From: Limonium bicolor
Lineage: Eukaryota; Streptophyta; Magnoliopsida; Caryophyllales; Plumbaginaceae
Direction: 5' to 3'
Assembly (NCBI GenBank): GCA_023374045.1
Contig: CM041783.1
Coordinates: forward strand, 97,933,298-97,997,297
DNA: 64,000 bases
Every line of letters starts with the position of its first letter. Position 1 is the first letter of the stretch. Under the pieces are notes generated by a model that was not told the origin of the DNA, searched no databases, and saw only the letters and a program-made list of their open reading frames with translations. The position numbers and the translations under genes are program-made. Positions 44,216 to 56,240 of the stretch are shown here, one piece after another.

Positions 44216-45983
44216 CCCTACTAAAAAGCTGCTAAAATTACATTTTTCAAACCCAAATCCAACCTTAATCCACACCCAATCTTTTCCTAATCTTGCCTCA
44301 TGTTTTCTAACATGTTTAAACACCTTAGACACTCTTAAAACCTCCTTAAATCATTGGTCAAATCCTTACGTCAATTCTTGCTTAATTCTACAATTTCAGT
44401 TCCCATTTTTGCACTTATGCACACTAGTGCATTACCAACCTTTCTCATGGCAGTTTGCACTTTGTCCTCAAGCCTTTTGACCATTCCAATTCCTTTCTAA
44501 TCATTTGAAAACTCAATACTCAAGTTCATTCACCATTTCCAAGGTCCTACACTCTATTTCTTTTCTAGCTCTTCCATGGCACCCTTATACCATTTTGATA
44601 CAGATTTTGCATAACTCCACACCATCCTTCCATTAACACCTCAAGGTGATTAATCAACTCAATTCAATCCCTATTAACACTTAGTTAACCCCTAGGTTAT
44701 TCAAACTCATAAGGTCACCTAAAACACTTAATTTCTACCGAAATTTCGCCATAGTTCACCTCCAATTCTAATATTCCCAAATGCATCATTTCATCCATTT
44801 CCTATTCCATTTACTAGCCACATCCACAAAGGATCCTACCAGCACACAAGATTCATTCAAAACTCACCCAAACACAATATAGTGCACTAACTTAAATGCT
44901 TGGCTCTAAGGCCCTTAAATAACACAAAATTAACCAATGCACTTAAACACAATAACAATTCCTCCTAACCTCAATCAAACACATTTTTGGTTCATATTTA
45001 ATTCATCTTTCTATTTCCCATCCCACAATTCTAAAATCATTTAGAATAATCATCAAGGTAGATTAATTACCTTAATCCTCCATTTCTTTTCCAATCTTCT
45101 CCTCTTCTCTTTCTCATTTCTCTTGACTCCCAAAATCGGCCAAGGGCAACCCACTTGCCCAATTCTCTAGACCTACATTCAAAGATGGAATGGGACTAAG
45201 TCAAAACACTTAGACTCATTAAATAGCCCTAGAATTCAAAGAGGGAGCTTAGAGCACAAAATTAGAGCATTACCTTTGAAGCTCTAGAATGGATTTTCAT
45301 CCATGAATCAAAAGAGGGCTTTCAACCACCAATGGAGGCTTGGAAAATAGCTCAACCAAGGAAAGAAAAATACCACATTAAGGGCTGAAATCGACCAAGG
45401 TAAAAGAATGGAGAAGAATGAGTTTTTTTAATCTTTTGATCTTAAATGAAAGAGAAGGTGCTCTAGCTCCATAAAATGCCATTTTCTTCTCAAATGGGGC
45501 TATACCCATGGAGGTCAACTTCCACCAATGGAGATTTTGAAAAGAGGGGAATGAAGCTCTTGGTGAGAGGAGCTCAAATATGAAATTTATTCTTGATTTA
45601 GAGCTTTAATGTAGCTTGGGCAAGTAGAGAAAGAGAGGGCTGCCATGGAAGGAGCTTGAAATCGCAAGGAAGGTGAAGGAGGGGGAGAATGGCAGAGAGA
45701 GAGGAGGGGGCTTAGTTGGGAAAGAAGAAATTGAAGAGAGAGAGAGAGAGAGAGGAGGTAAGGTATTTTGTTTACTTTTCCACCTTTTACCTTTTGCTTT
45801 TTGCTTTTGACTTATTGTACTAATAAGATAGTTATTATTTGAGGAGATTGCTGGCACACCCTAAAGGAAACCGGCCCCATTAGTTAATTAAGTTGGGGCA
45901 TTTTTCATCTTTTATAATAAACGCTCTTTAAATTTTAATGGTTTTTCTTGTTTCTTTAATTTTAATGGTTCTTAAGATTCCAT

Positions 45984-45992
45984 TAATGTTTA
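45984..45992 (+). other. 9-bp target site duplication (left) of Mutator-type MITE
   Basis: TAATGTTTA here and TAATATTTA at 61050-61058 match at eight of nine bases. Nine bases is the duplication length of Mutator-like transposons. Confidence 0.75.
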
Positions 45993-46463
45993 GAGTAAAT
46001 TACTCAGAACCCCCCTGAGGATTGGGCATAATATAGTTAACCCCCTTGTGTTTATCATAATTATTGGTAACCACCTTGAGGTTACAGTATCCTTGACTAT
46101 GAGCCCCCGAACTATAACTTCATTATTAAAACATTAACCACGTGCTGACGCATCAGCTTGATCACATTAATAATGACATGCTGGACAAAAAACACTGCTT
46201 AATCAGCATTCTTATTGTCTGAAAAATGTTAACCCTACCAAAAAAATGCATCTGAATTGGGATGAGGGAGAGTTAAATGATGTTAATTAAGCAGTTTTGT
46301 TGTCCAGACTGGCATTAATAATGTGATTAAGCTTACGGGTCAGCATGTAATTAACGTTTTGATAATAAAGTTATAGTTCGAGGGCACATAGTCAGAGATA
46401 CCATAACCTCAAGGTGGTTACCAATAATTATGATAAACACAAGAGGGTTAACTATATTATGTC
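45993..46463. mobile_element. Mutator-type MITE, main part
   Basis: The element begins GAGTAAATTACTC, itself a 13-bp palindrome, then AGAACCCCCCTGAGG. An inverted copy of its first ~140 bp fills about 46350-46463 and ends at 61018-61049 (GAGTAATTTACTC). Terminal inverted repeats are thus about 140-160 bp and the total length without insertions is about 500 bp. It encodes nothing. The right terminal repeat was split by a copia-like LTR. Confidence 0.82.
46459..46463 (+). other. Target site duplication (left) of copia-like solo LTR
   Basis: ATGTC precedes the LTR start and recurs at 61013-61017 after its end. Removing the insert restores the MITE inverted repeat. Confidence 0.88.
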
Positions 46464-46651
46464 TGTTAGTGCTGTTTTGATCGGCAAACTCAGTTTCAAA
46501 CTGACAAGTACAAAAAGACCAATCCCTGAAGACGCGGTCAGTCCTAAACCGAGAGAGCAAAGAGAGAAGATAGAAGATATTAAGTAAGATTTATCTATCT
46601 ATTAAGATAATAAAATCTCAATAGCGATATGTAACTCAACAACTCGATATC

Positions 46652-46658
46652 TATAAAG
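46652..46658 (+). promoter_or_regulatory. TATA box of copia-like solo LTR
   Basis: TATAAAG lies in GATATCTATAAAGGGAGCGG, about 190 bp from the LTR start. Confidence 0.55.
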
Positions 46659-46857
46659 GGAGCGGAGATACTAGGGTCAGAAGTTAAGGTTTTACAAATT
46701 AAAAACCTAGTGGGAAACGGGAAACACAAGAGGATTCTTATGTGAGGCGATTCGTAGTAATTATAATATCAATCTGGGTTTATAACCTGAAGCTGTTCAC
46801 GGGGTAGAACTTCAGGGGCTGGGAATTGTGGGATAGTCGCTACTAGACGTGAGCTGA

Positions 46858-46862
46858 GTAAT
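46858..46862 (+). other. Target site duplication (left) of LARD 2
   Basis: GTAAT here and GTAAT at 60841-60845 are identical and directly flank the LTR ends. Confidence 0.93.
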
Positions 46863-49800
46863 TGTAACACCCCATCCACATTTACATACTTAAAATAAAC
46901 TGCAGCGGAAATACAAACCTCTTCTCATTACTTAACTCGTTGGTGTTACAGCCGTTAGCCCACCCACGTGGCTAACAAGGCTAATCCATATACATTGTAC
47001 CGGTCTGATGGGCTAAATTCCCGAGCAACTATAATTATTATCCCTTTCCATAACAACAACAACAACATACACCTTATCAACTATACCGAGTATTATAAAC
47101 TGGTGCCGACAACAATATCGGTCTTACTACACCTACTGTATATATTAAATGAATACCCGTGTACAACGACTACCGTCCTACTCTCGAACGGCTTCCAACA
47201 CTTCGTACTGAAATAGGAAAAAGAAGAGAAAGGGGTGGCCCCAAGGGGCTCAGCACCTTTGCTGGTATGGTAATCCCGCAGCCCACATGCTACCGGGCCA
47301 CGCACAACTAATTGTCGTCTTAGCATGCGGTTGATTATTTTTAAATCATACATGCAACTGTAAACACACAACACTAATCATTCGCCTCACGGGCTCAGCA
47401 AACGGATAATAATCCTTACTTAATAAGTCACTCATGGTATCATCATCCCTAGGAGGTTCCTCCTCTAATGGAGCTACTTCCTTAATAGACGACACATACC
47501 CTTAAATCGGGTTATCCTAAACGCCTCTTATCACAACTGGGAATCATATCCATGATCCACACACTCCACATCATACAACTTATAACATACATACATAACA
47601 ACACATAACCACACTTTGCACGTTTCCACGTGTACAACATAACACGCAATAGATATTGCATCACACAAAATACATAACATAACGGAATGGTTCTCTTAGG
47701 AACTGACCCAAACATTGGTTATACACTGGTGAGCCTAGAGAATGTTGCCAGTCTCATGATAAGCTCGTATACAATAACAAAACACTCATTACCGTCTAAT
47801 AGTCGGACGGTAAACTTAAGTTAAGGCGGTTCGGGTTTGGAGGCCCGAACACACCACACAAACACATGTTCCCCCTAAACCGATCATAAGTCAGAATAGC
47901 TAAGCTTTGGAGTAAGCTAATGGGAGATCATAACCCGTGAGGGAAACAACCATAACAAAGAGAAGGGTAAGGCTAAAAAGGATACCCTCTCCCAAACAAC
48001 GCGCGACCGGCCAAACCGGATTCCTCACCACTGTTAGTACATACTTACTTAGATATTAGTTAGAACCCCACTATGGAGTCTATCATAACAACGCACCATA
48101 CAGAATTACAACTGGGTTAAACACACAAGGGAGATCCCTACATTCACATACACATATCACACAATTAACACACGCATAGCCGTGGTTAGTACGTCCCATG
48201 GTTCGGGTCGTTTACTCCGAATACCGAACTCTCATGTGATCCTAAACTCAGTTAACTAAGGTTAACACTTCCGAGGTTAAATGGTATCGGAGTTGAACAC
48301 GCCACATAAATGAATTACTGTAAACTCATTACATGTTTTATCTTACAATGGCAAACATACAGAAAAACACATTGGCATACAAGCCGGTGTAATCCGGTAG
48401 GACACAGGTTGCAAGAAAACCATACCTGTCAGGAGTCCACTTTATCATGTCCACTTATGTTCCTCGAGCAATTCTCGAACAACTGATAACATTACAATTA
48501 CTTTTATTAATATTGGGGTAACATGTTTGCTTAGTTTACACATTTTAAGGCCTTTATATGCCACCAAACAAGGCCTAAACATCACCTAAAACCATTACCA
48601 TTCAATTCCCCATGATTAGAAGCCTTTAAAACAGATTTTGCAACACATTTGACCTGGTCCGGGACTTGGTCCGGACCCAAGGTCCCGGACCACTTGTAGA
48701 ATGTACTCTCGGCCTTAATTTACCCTTGGTCCGGGTCTTGGTCATGGAGTAAGGACCCGGACCACTTCTAAACTTCACTCTCGGCTCTTTTTAAGGGGTG
48801 GTCTGGGTACCTATACAAGGGCTAGGTCCCGGACCATGTTATTAACTTGTCAAAACATCATTTTTCAACCCCTAAACCAACCTTAAACCTTACCTAATCA
48901 TTCCATAAACTTTCCACATGTTTCCTACATGTTCAAACACCTTAAAACAAGCACTAAACTTTCCTAAATCACTAACTGGTTATTCAATTCCTTACAACAT
49001 TCCTAGCACTTATAACATTTTTCTTAGATTTCTAAGTGGTATATCATGCCTACTACCTCAACTAACCAAAGTGTTGTCTCACAAACATTACCACCACTCA
49101 AAAAGCATTATTTCTCATACACACCTCCTTTGCACAATTGCTTATAATATCCACAAGTTTTCACTTAGACCTTCACTAGGCCTCTTTTCCTTTGTTTACC
49201 AAATCTTGAACAAGACTTAACACTTCACATACCAATTCCTTGGTGTGTTCAAAACACCCATTTGAGTTCTAAATCCTCTAAGACAATGCCCATGGCACCT
49301 TAACACCTAAGAACACCATGATTCACCTTCTTCCACCATCTTAACACTTAACAAGTTCCTAGTACCCTCTAGGTCTTAAAATCTCATTTCATCACATAAA
49401 CTCTTTTGTTTGTCAACTAAATTTCGCCATAGCTTCTCTTGTATATACTCACATCAAAACACATTGTTTTTCACCTTTAGACAAACAAGAACATTCAATC
49501 TCTTAATACACACTCTTATACACAAACATATGGTTTTTCATCCTTTAACCATCAAACACATTCACCTTCACAAGAGATGTTCTTTACACACAACTAAACC
49601 TTTAAACTACACTACATCACAATATAGTGCATAAACTTAAATTGCTTGGCACTTAGGCCCTTAAATAACATGGCTCTTAGGCCCTTAAATTGCATTAACT
49701 TAAACACTGAATCTCCACATTTAAATGCCTTTAACCTGCGAATACACCCAACAATACATATGCCCTAATAAACTCCTTGAGAGCATTTTGCTAACTCATT

Positions 49801-51346
49801 TACCATTAGCTCTTTAGGTATTTTATTAAGCAAATCAAGCTCCATTTTCCTAGGCATTTAAACCACATTAGGTTAACACATTTACCTCTTTTCTTTCAAG
49901 ACTTCCCACTTGTTTTTCTTTGTTCTTCCTTGATAGAAAATCGGCAAGGGCTTTTATACTTGTCAATCTTCTAATCAATACACATATAAGGGTAATGAGC
50001 ATTAAGTTTAATACTCCAACTCATAGTTAAACCCTAGGTTTACATATGTGTCTTAAAACACCAAAATTTGATGATTACCTTTGGAATTCGGAAGAGAGCT
50101 TGGTTAAGTAGCAAGATAGGACTCCTCCTAGTCCTTTGAAGTTTGAATTAAGCTAAAAAGAGCAAGGCAATGCACCATTGTAAGGTGAATTTTCGGCCAC
50201 ACACTAAAACAAGAGGAATGTTGTTTTCTTTGATTTTCCTTACCTTGAAGCAAAGGAGAATGTCAAGGCATGAAAAGGTGAGCTCAAGCTCCTTCAATGG
50301 AGAATCTTCATGGCACCAAAATGGAGTTCTTGGAGATTTGAAAAGATAGAAGTGTAGAGCTTGGTCTAACTAAGACAAATATAGTCTTAGAATTTGATTT
50401 GGAGCATGGAGTTGGATTTGCAAAGAAATGAAGATGGAGAAGAGAGGTTGCCATGGCAAATCGTAAAAGAGAGAAAGAAGAAAGGTAGAAGACGGTGGGA
50501 AGTGAAGGAAATGAGAAGATGAAGTTTGGAGTCTACTTTTAGAAGATATTTATGTACTAAAGTAACTTTCTTCTTTTTACTTACTTTTCCTTCCTTTCTT
50601 TAATTGTTATTTTTTTTTTACATGGTGGTGACTCACCTTAATAAAAACCGGCCCCCATCATTTACTTAGGGGTGTTTTGGTCTTAGTTGACCAATTTAAT
50701 TACTTATAACAACATGTTACAAACTAGCTTATAAAATCACTATTCACAAACAAGGCACATAGAAGTGAAATTTTTGATTTCCCATTGATATAGACTTCCA
50801 AATGTGATCTATATAGTACACATGTTAATTAAAGAGTAATGATGGACATTTAGCCATTCAAAACTCATTTACAAGACAATTTTTCAAAAACGTGCTTTAA
50901 GACTTCTTAAAGCACATTTGTGTTTTAACTTGTTTTCAAGCTTGGTTTTCTTTGGTAATTGATTTAATATGTTCATTAACATATTTATAAGGTATAGGTA
51001 TGACCATTAGGTCTTATACAATTTATCCCAAGCTTAGAGCACATTTTTGCTCTTATTGACTTTAAGGTATTTATTTGTGTTTTATTTGGTTTAACTGCCC
51101 ACCAAGCTTTCCTAAGGACTCATTTAGCCTTATTAAATCATAATTGAATATTATTAAGTCTTGGTAGGCTCTTTGGGTCCTAACCAAGTTCACTCATAGC
51201 TTAGAGCATGTTTTTGCTCAAACTGTGTCTTAGTGCTTTTGCACTTTACTATGTTTTAAATTGTCCACTGATGTTTCTAAGGCACTTTTTAGCCTTTATA
51301 TACATAGTTTACTATTTAAACCACTATCAAGGTTTGGGGTATTTCA
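46863..51346 (-). mobile_element. LARD 2, 3' LTR
   Basis: This 4484-bp minus-strand LTR runs TGAAATACCCCAAACC ... GATGGGGTGTTACA. It is nearly identical to the 5' LTR (56241-60840) except for scattered small indels and a segment of about 95 bp missing near 48533 that the 5' LTR has at about 57925-58018. Palindromic blocks are at 48656-48835 and the hairpin at 50892-50915. LARD 2 is 13,978 bp in total. Confidence 0.93.
48656..48835 (-). repeat. Three palindromic blocks GGTCCGGG-type (LARD 2 3' LTR)
   Basis: Blocks start at 48656, 48728 and 48800, exactly 72 bp apart. Each pairs GGTC(C/T)GGG with CCCGGACC. The 5' LTR copy is at 58140-58317. The stems resemble LARD 0 and the old LTR, not LARD A or LARD 1. 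Confidence 0.9.
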
Positions 51347-51363
51347 ATCTACCCCCCTTAAAA
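51347..51363 (-). other. Polypurine tract of LARD 2 with fossil polyprotein tail
   Basis: TTTTAAGGGGGGTAGAT on the minus strand abuts the 3' LTR. The frame through it reads F-E-D-E-V-L-L-R-G-V-D-stop, as in LARD A and LARD 1. Confidence 0.88.
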
Positions 51364-54300
51364 GAACTTCGTCCTCGAAGTTCACACTTTCCCACACATC
51401 ATTAAATCAGAATACGGGGATTACTTGGAAATAAACTTCCATAACCAAACACACTTTACATCACAACCTCGGACTTAATGGTCCGGCAACACATTCCATC
51501 CACACATAACATAACATCCACATGATAACCTCGGACTCTATGGTCCGGGTATCTTAACAACACTTACACATACATAACAACCCCTTGGACTCACTGGTCT
51601 CGGGTAACATCACAACATTTGGACACATAGGTCCCCATAACATAACAGTCTTCAGACACTTAGGTCTATGTAACACAACACATTTAGACTCATAGGTCTC
51701 AATAGCGTACACTTTTAGGAGATCCAAGTCAAAACAACATTCATTACACATACCACACAACATGTCAGAGCATGTATAGCACTCAAAAATATCCTTGATA
51801 TACACTGTGATCCCGCAGAACCCGGTCGCGATGGACACCTTCCGTCCCCGTGCCTTTGGGAGGTCAAAACAATCACTTAAATTTAAAATTTCCTTGTGAG
51901 GTTAAGTAAGAAGACTTTAATTACGTAAAGTATCCATCAACGTTTTATAAATACCAATTTAAAATCCTTTTTTGAAAACACACTCAACTCCAAGTCCAAC
52001 TTAAGCTCTTTGCTTCTTTTCTTAGCGTGGTTATTTGTGACCACTTATAGGGAGCTTCAAGAATCATCCAACCCTGGTGTGATCAGCATCAGTGTAGAAC
52101 TATCCTTCCACTCCAATTTGTGTTCGGCTTCCCTTGATCACATGCAAATCAAGTTCCACCTCCCACTTCATTTTCAAGCATCAAGTAAATCACTCATTTC
52201 CAATTTTCTATCTTTTTAATCATTCTAATCATGATCATAACATCTCCAAAGGATAGAACTCCGTCTTTCAGTTACCTCCATTCGCTTTAATCATGTTGCC
52301 TAGGGAATCTTATTCTCACTAGGTTCTATGTCGGTTTCATACCCTTTCATGCATCACTATATAGTATATATATACACATATATTTTATCAAAATACAACA
52401 CCTGGTTTTACATTTATACACTGTCGGGGCTTTTGTTCCCCCGGGAGTTTCTCTACTCCCCACACTTGTACTATCACACACAACTGTTGACAAATACACA
52501 CACTTATCACAATGGTATTCGCATCTTCTGTGCGCAATTACCATAATTAAACCATGAATGAATGTGTATGTTTACGTAACACACACACCAATCATCAAAA
52601 CAATAATATAATTTTGTGCTATGCACAATATAAGTCACATACACTACGTACACTTGTAAGGTAATATACACTAAGTGGTTTTGCGCTCTACCCCCTTAAA
52701 AGGGATTACGCCCACGTAATCAATCACTAAACATTGGCTTATAATGTTCTGCCGTCGTGAAGTGTTTTAACTTCCACGCGGTCTATTACACAATGGATTC
52801 TGATTAGAGGATCTTAACCATATTGGCGGTTTAGTTCCTAAACCAAGAATTCTCATTGGAGTTTGTTTAAACTCTTAGTTGGTTTCGATTCTGGCCTGTT
52901 AGGCTTCTAGGTGTTAATAATTAGCCATTCACTCATGTTCACCATGTACATTCAACACTTGAATTACTGGCTCACTAGTTTCTGCTGCGAAACTCCAATA
53001 ACTGTAGAGCTTAATTGCCCCATTTGTTATTCTTACTGTATTGTACATCCCCAATTGTGACCTTCATCTTGGTAACAATGGTTTCTCAACCGACGCGTGT
53101 ATCTTTACCGTTAGCGAATTCGGTGAGTTTAAATTTTCTATCCACTTCCATAACAATTTACTGTGCATAAGCTATATATCTCACAATGATTGACTTGTTT
53201 CCTTCCGACTTACTGTCGGTTGAGATTGAGCTACTACCTAGTATGTAGTGCTCTCTCAGCTATTTACAACATTTGGGGTATATTCCATACCGGTATTTGG
53301 CAGTTAGTGCTACTGTAGTCACTTACTGTTAATCATGCCTCCACATTTGGTTTTGTACAAGTACTCTTTTATTGGTGTGGTCTTGCATTTCCTATGCATC
53401 GGCCATTATAACATTATTGCTCCACAATTAACATGTTTCCAATTCCTAGCTATCCCACTCGATCATTACTGCGCAAGTGCAATACCAAAACACTCAGTCA
53501 TACAGAGTGCAGAGGCGTAAACTCTTGACATTAAATCCCTTATGTGATTCGCCATGGAATTCACACTGTGTTTCACTGAAATTATGATCCCGTAATATTG
53601 GCTACTGGCTTACTGCCGAGTCTGTCTAACATCAATTATCTTGCATCTACACTGAGTTTAACTCATAACTGGTCTTATCTGTTACATTTTCGTTTAACAA
53701 CACTTATACAACGGTCGCTTGCTGCGCACCGTGCTCTTACTCCTTGTATAACATCAGCTTATATCGTATCTGCTGTCACCTCAACTTCCACACATAAACT
53801 TACATCATTCGTATTATGATTCATCACTCACTACTGTATGCTCCTTGAGCATTGATCCTCCGAGTCACAAGCCGGCATTATTCAGCCAGGTGCTTCACTT
53901 TATACACATACTACTAAGCTAATTGCCCTCTTTCAATAATAACATCGTCCATCCTTAACATATTTCTTGAACTTGATTCACATAACTACCGCTCCTGCGG
54001 TGTCACAACATCGAGAGGTATCCCCACTCTTAATGCAGTGGTTCGTTTACCACTCTATTCACTTATACAACATAAACTTCTACCATCAATCGAATTTATA
54101 TAACATATCTTGCTTATGGCTTATAAGCCTTATTTGCCTTGAGCTGCGCTCATTATAGGCTGTCCACACACATGTACTTCTCTGTACAATTACATGGTTT
54201 GGATGTTTATTGAGCTCCATGACAAGGTCGTACATCACGTTTCCTTTTACGGATGCCCCTTAGGATTGTCAGTCCTCCTGACAACTTATGTCTAAACTGG

Positions 54301-56223
54301 GTGTAGTTTCAACCCTTGTGTTTCTGTCATCATTTTGTGCCATTATTGTTGATGTAAACACCCTTCGAGGATTGCTCCTGGGTGTTGTTAAGTTATGCCT
54401 TACATCTAGTTCACACTTATTGGTATATTCAGCTAGTCACGCCGTTTGCGTTCTTAACTGACTTATTATCCTCTTCTGTGAAGATCAACACTTCCTGGTA
54501 GTGTAGGTACTCATTCTGGGATTTTCATCCCGTTCATTGCACATTAATGTGTCCACATTAGTCATCTACTTGCGATGTACAGGCTAGGTCACCGTTCCAG
54601 CTAACATGTTTTATCCCTAAGGATCCTTAAGACATATGTGATGTCTTTACATAACAGTTTGTGCCCTTCGCACTTCCTAACTCTTAAACATTTCCTTGAG
54701 AGGAATTCACTAATCCTTTTAGTCTCGTTAACTTAACTGAGTTCCTTAGCTTCAACCATTCATGGTAATCCTTAGCTCTTGTTTGATTTATACTGCTGAC
54801 CGTAGACGGAGTCGACTACTTCCCGTGTTTCGGACTCAACTCGTATACATATGTGGGGTATCATACTGATACATTACTACTTACCCAACTAACCCATAAG
54901 TAGGTCTGTCAGGCCCACAAGCTCCTATCGGAGTGCGGTCGTCCCACAATTCAGCTGGTACACTCGTAGTGTCCGTCACACGCCTAGGTGAAGTATTCTG
55001 TTGTCAACTCCCTTATATTGTCCCGTGACAATATTCATTCCATGCTTCCCGAACTTAATCGAGGGAAGGTTTACCCATTGTTGTATCCTCGTCAACTGTC
55101 CTTGGTTTTACTGGCTTGGTTTAAAAGAAGGTTGGAAAGAAGTGTTGGTTTGAAAGAAATTTGGTTTTGAAAAGAAAAGGGTTTGAATAAATCTGGGTTG
55201 AAAGAAAAAATTCTCATGGTTCCACAACATCTTCTTACCTTAATCAAGTCTAGCTTCTTGCTGACTGGTGTACTTACAATTACAGAGGTTAGGCTGTTAA
55301 GCCCTTCCATGGTTATAATGTTCACACTTAACTTCGTGGTACTTTACTAAGTACTTGTAGTGGTTATAAATTTCCCGAACAGCCCTGTTATAGCAGCACT
55401 TGCTATGGCAAGTGCGCCATGCTAACTGGCTATCGGTTTAACACATACCGGTTGTGGTATTGTTTTTACCCGTACTATCATCAGTGGCCTTGTTGGCCCT
55501 TATTTGTTCTTACGGTCTCGACAATATCCTTTGGGTAACTTTTCACTGCATTCACATAGTAGTTATCAACTGGGGTGTCTCCCATTCTTGGAGTCCCCTT
55601 TTACTTAGCATTATTTTCTCTTTGTAGCCCGTTCCACGCATCGTCGTGGTTACTGAGACTTGTCTCCTGTTTGGGCACTATGTTGTAGTTCCTTTGTCGG
55701 TTGGTATACCGTTGGTGTATTGTTTATCAATTGTGGTCCCGTAGACACTTGTCTCGGTTTTATTAATCCACTTCTTGCCTGTTGCACGGTTGGTGCGTTG
55801 CAAACTTTTCTCGACTGCTTAGCATGTCGACCCAGGTTGCCGGAAATTCTATTCCTCTACACAAGATCCTTCATTCTTTGCTATGGAATGCGGTTAACAT
55901 TGTTCAGATGGAGACCGTCTCCGGGATTCCCAGTTTTCGGGATCTACCGTGTGACAGGTTCTCCGTACCTTTAGAGGTATTCAATAACAGCCAGATCGGG
56001 TATTCCCGAGTAAGAGTGGACTTCCATCTCTCTGGCATTCTTTCCCAAGTTATAAAATAGGGATTGTGGAGGGTGGGATGGATATTGTAGGTTTCCAGTA
56101 GTCACTGGTAGTTCCTAACTAGCGTATCTCTCACGCTATCACTCAACCCTTAACCCAAAGTACTAAAATCCTAACTCGGTACTTCTCCTAAGCTCGGTAA
56201 TTCAGTCATCAGAGCGATACTTC

Positions 56224-56235
56224 GCTCTGATACCA
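56224..56235 (-). other. Primer binding site of LARD 2, initiator tRNA-Met
   Basis: On the minus strand TGGTATCAGAGC follows the 5' LTR after a short A-rich spacer. The bases beyond it form a small hairpin (AGAGCG AAGTAT CGCTCT), also present in LARD 1 at 26999-27016. Confidence 0.93.
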
Positions 56236-56240
56236 CTTTT

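Larger units (their letters stand above)
43600..45992 (-). mobile_element. Old LARD-type LTR, left part
   Basis: This is a minus-strand LARD-type LTR, much diverged. Recognisable landmarks are GGACACAAGTTGCAAGAAA near 43699, three palindromic blocks (44039-44215), CACAATATAGTGCACTAA near 44875, CTAAGGCCCTTAAATAAC and the AAACCGGCCCCATTAG segment near 45868. A (GA)n run lies at about 45734-45756. The Mutator-type MITE splits it at 45992; it resumes at 61059. Its left end is missing or unrecognisable, about 1 kb short by comparison with LARD 1. Confidence 0.75.
46464..46862 (+). mobile_element. Copia-like solo LTR, left part
   Basis: This starts TGTTAGTGCTGTTTTGATCG. With 60846-61012 it forms a 566-bp TG...CA unit flanked by ATGTC. 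There is no internal region, primer site or second LTR, so it is a solo LTR. Its short length and TGTTAG start suggest Ty1-copia, but the superfamily is not proven. The + orientation is inferred from the TATA box at 46652. Confidence 0.78.
51347..56240 (-). mobile_element. LARD 2, internal region (non-coding)
   Basis: This 4894-bp region is collinear with the LARD 1 internal region. Shared landmarks include GATTCTGATTAGAGGATCTT (52796), the TCATAACTACCGCTCCTGCGG-type segment (about 53980) and the CAGAGCGATACTTCGCTCTG stem beside the primer site. It encodes no recognisable protein. Divergence from LARD 1 is much greater than between the LTRs of either element, so the two insertions come from different subfamilies. 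Iterated CGGACT..GGTCCG motifs lie at about 51466-51697. Confidence 0.88.
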
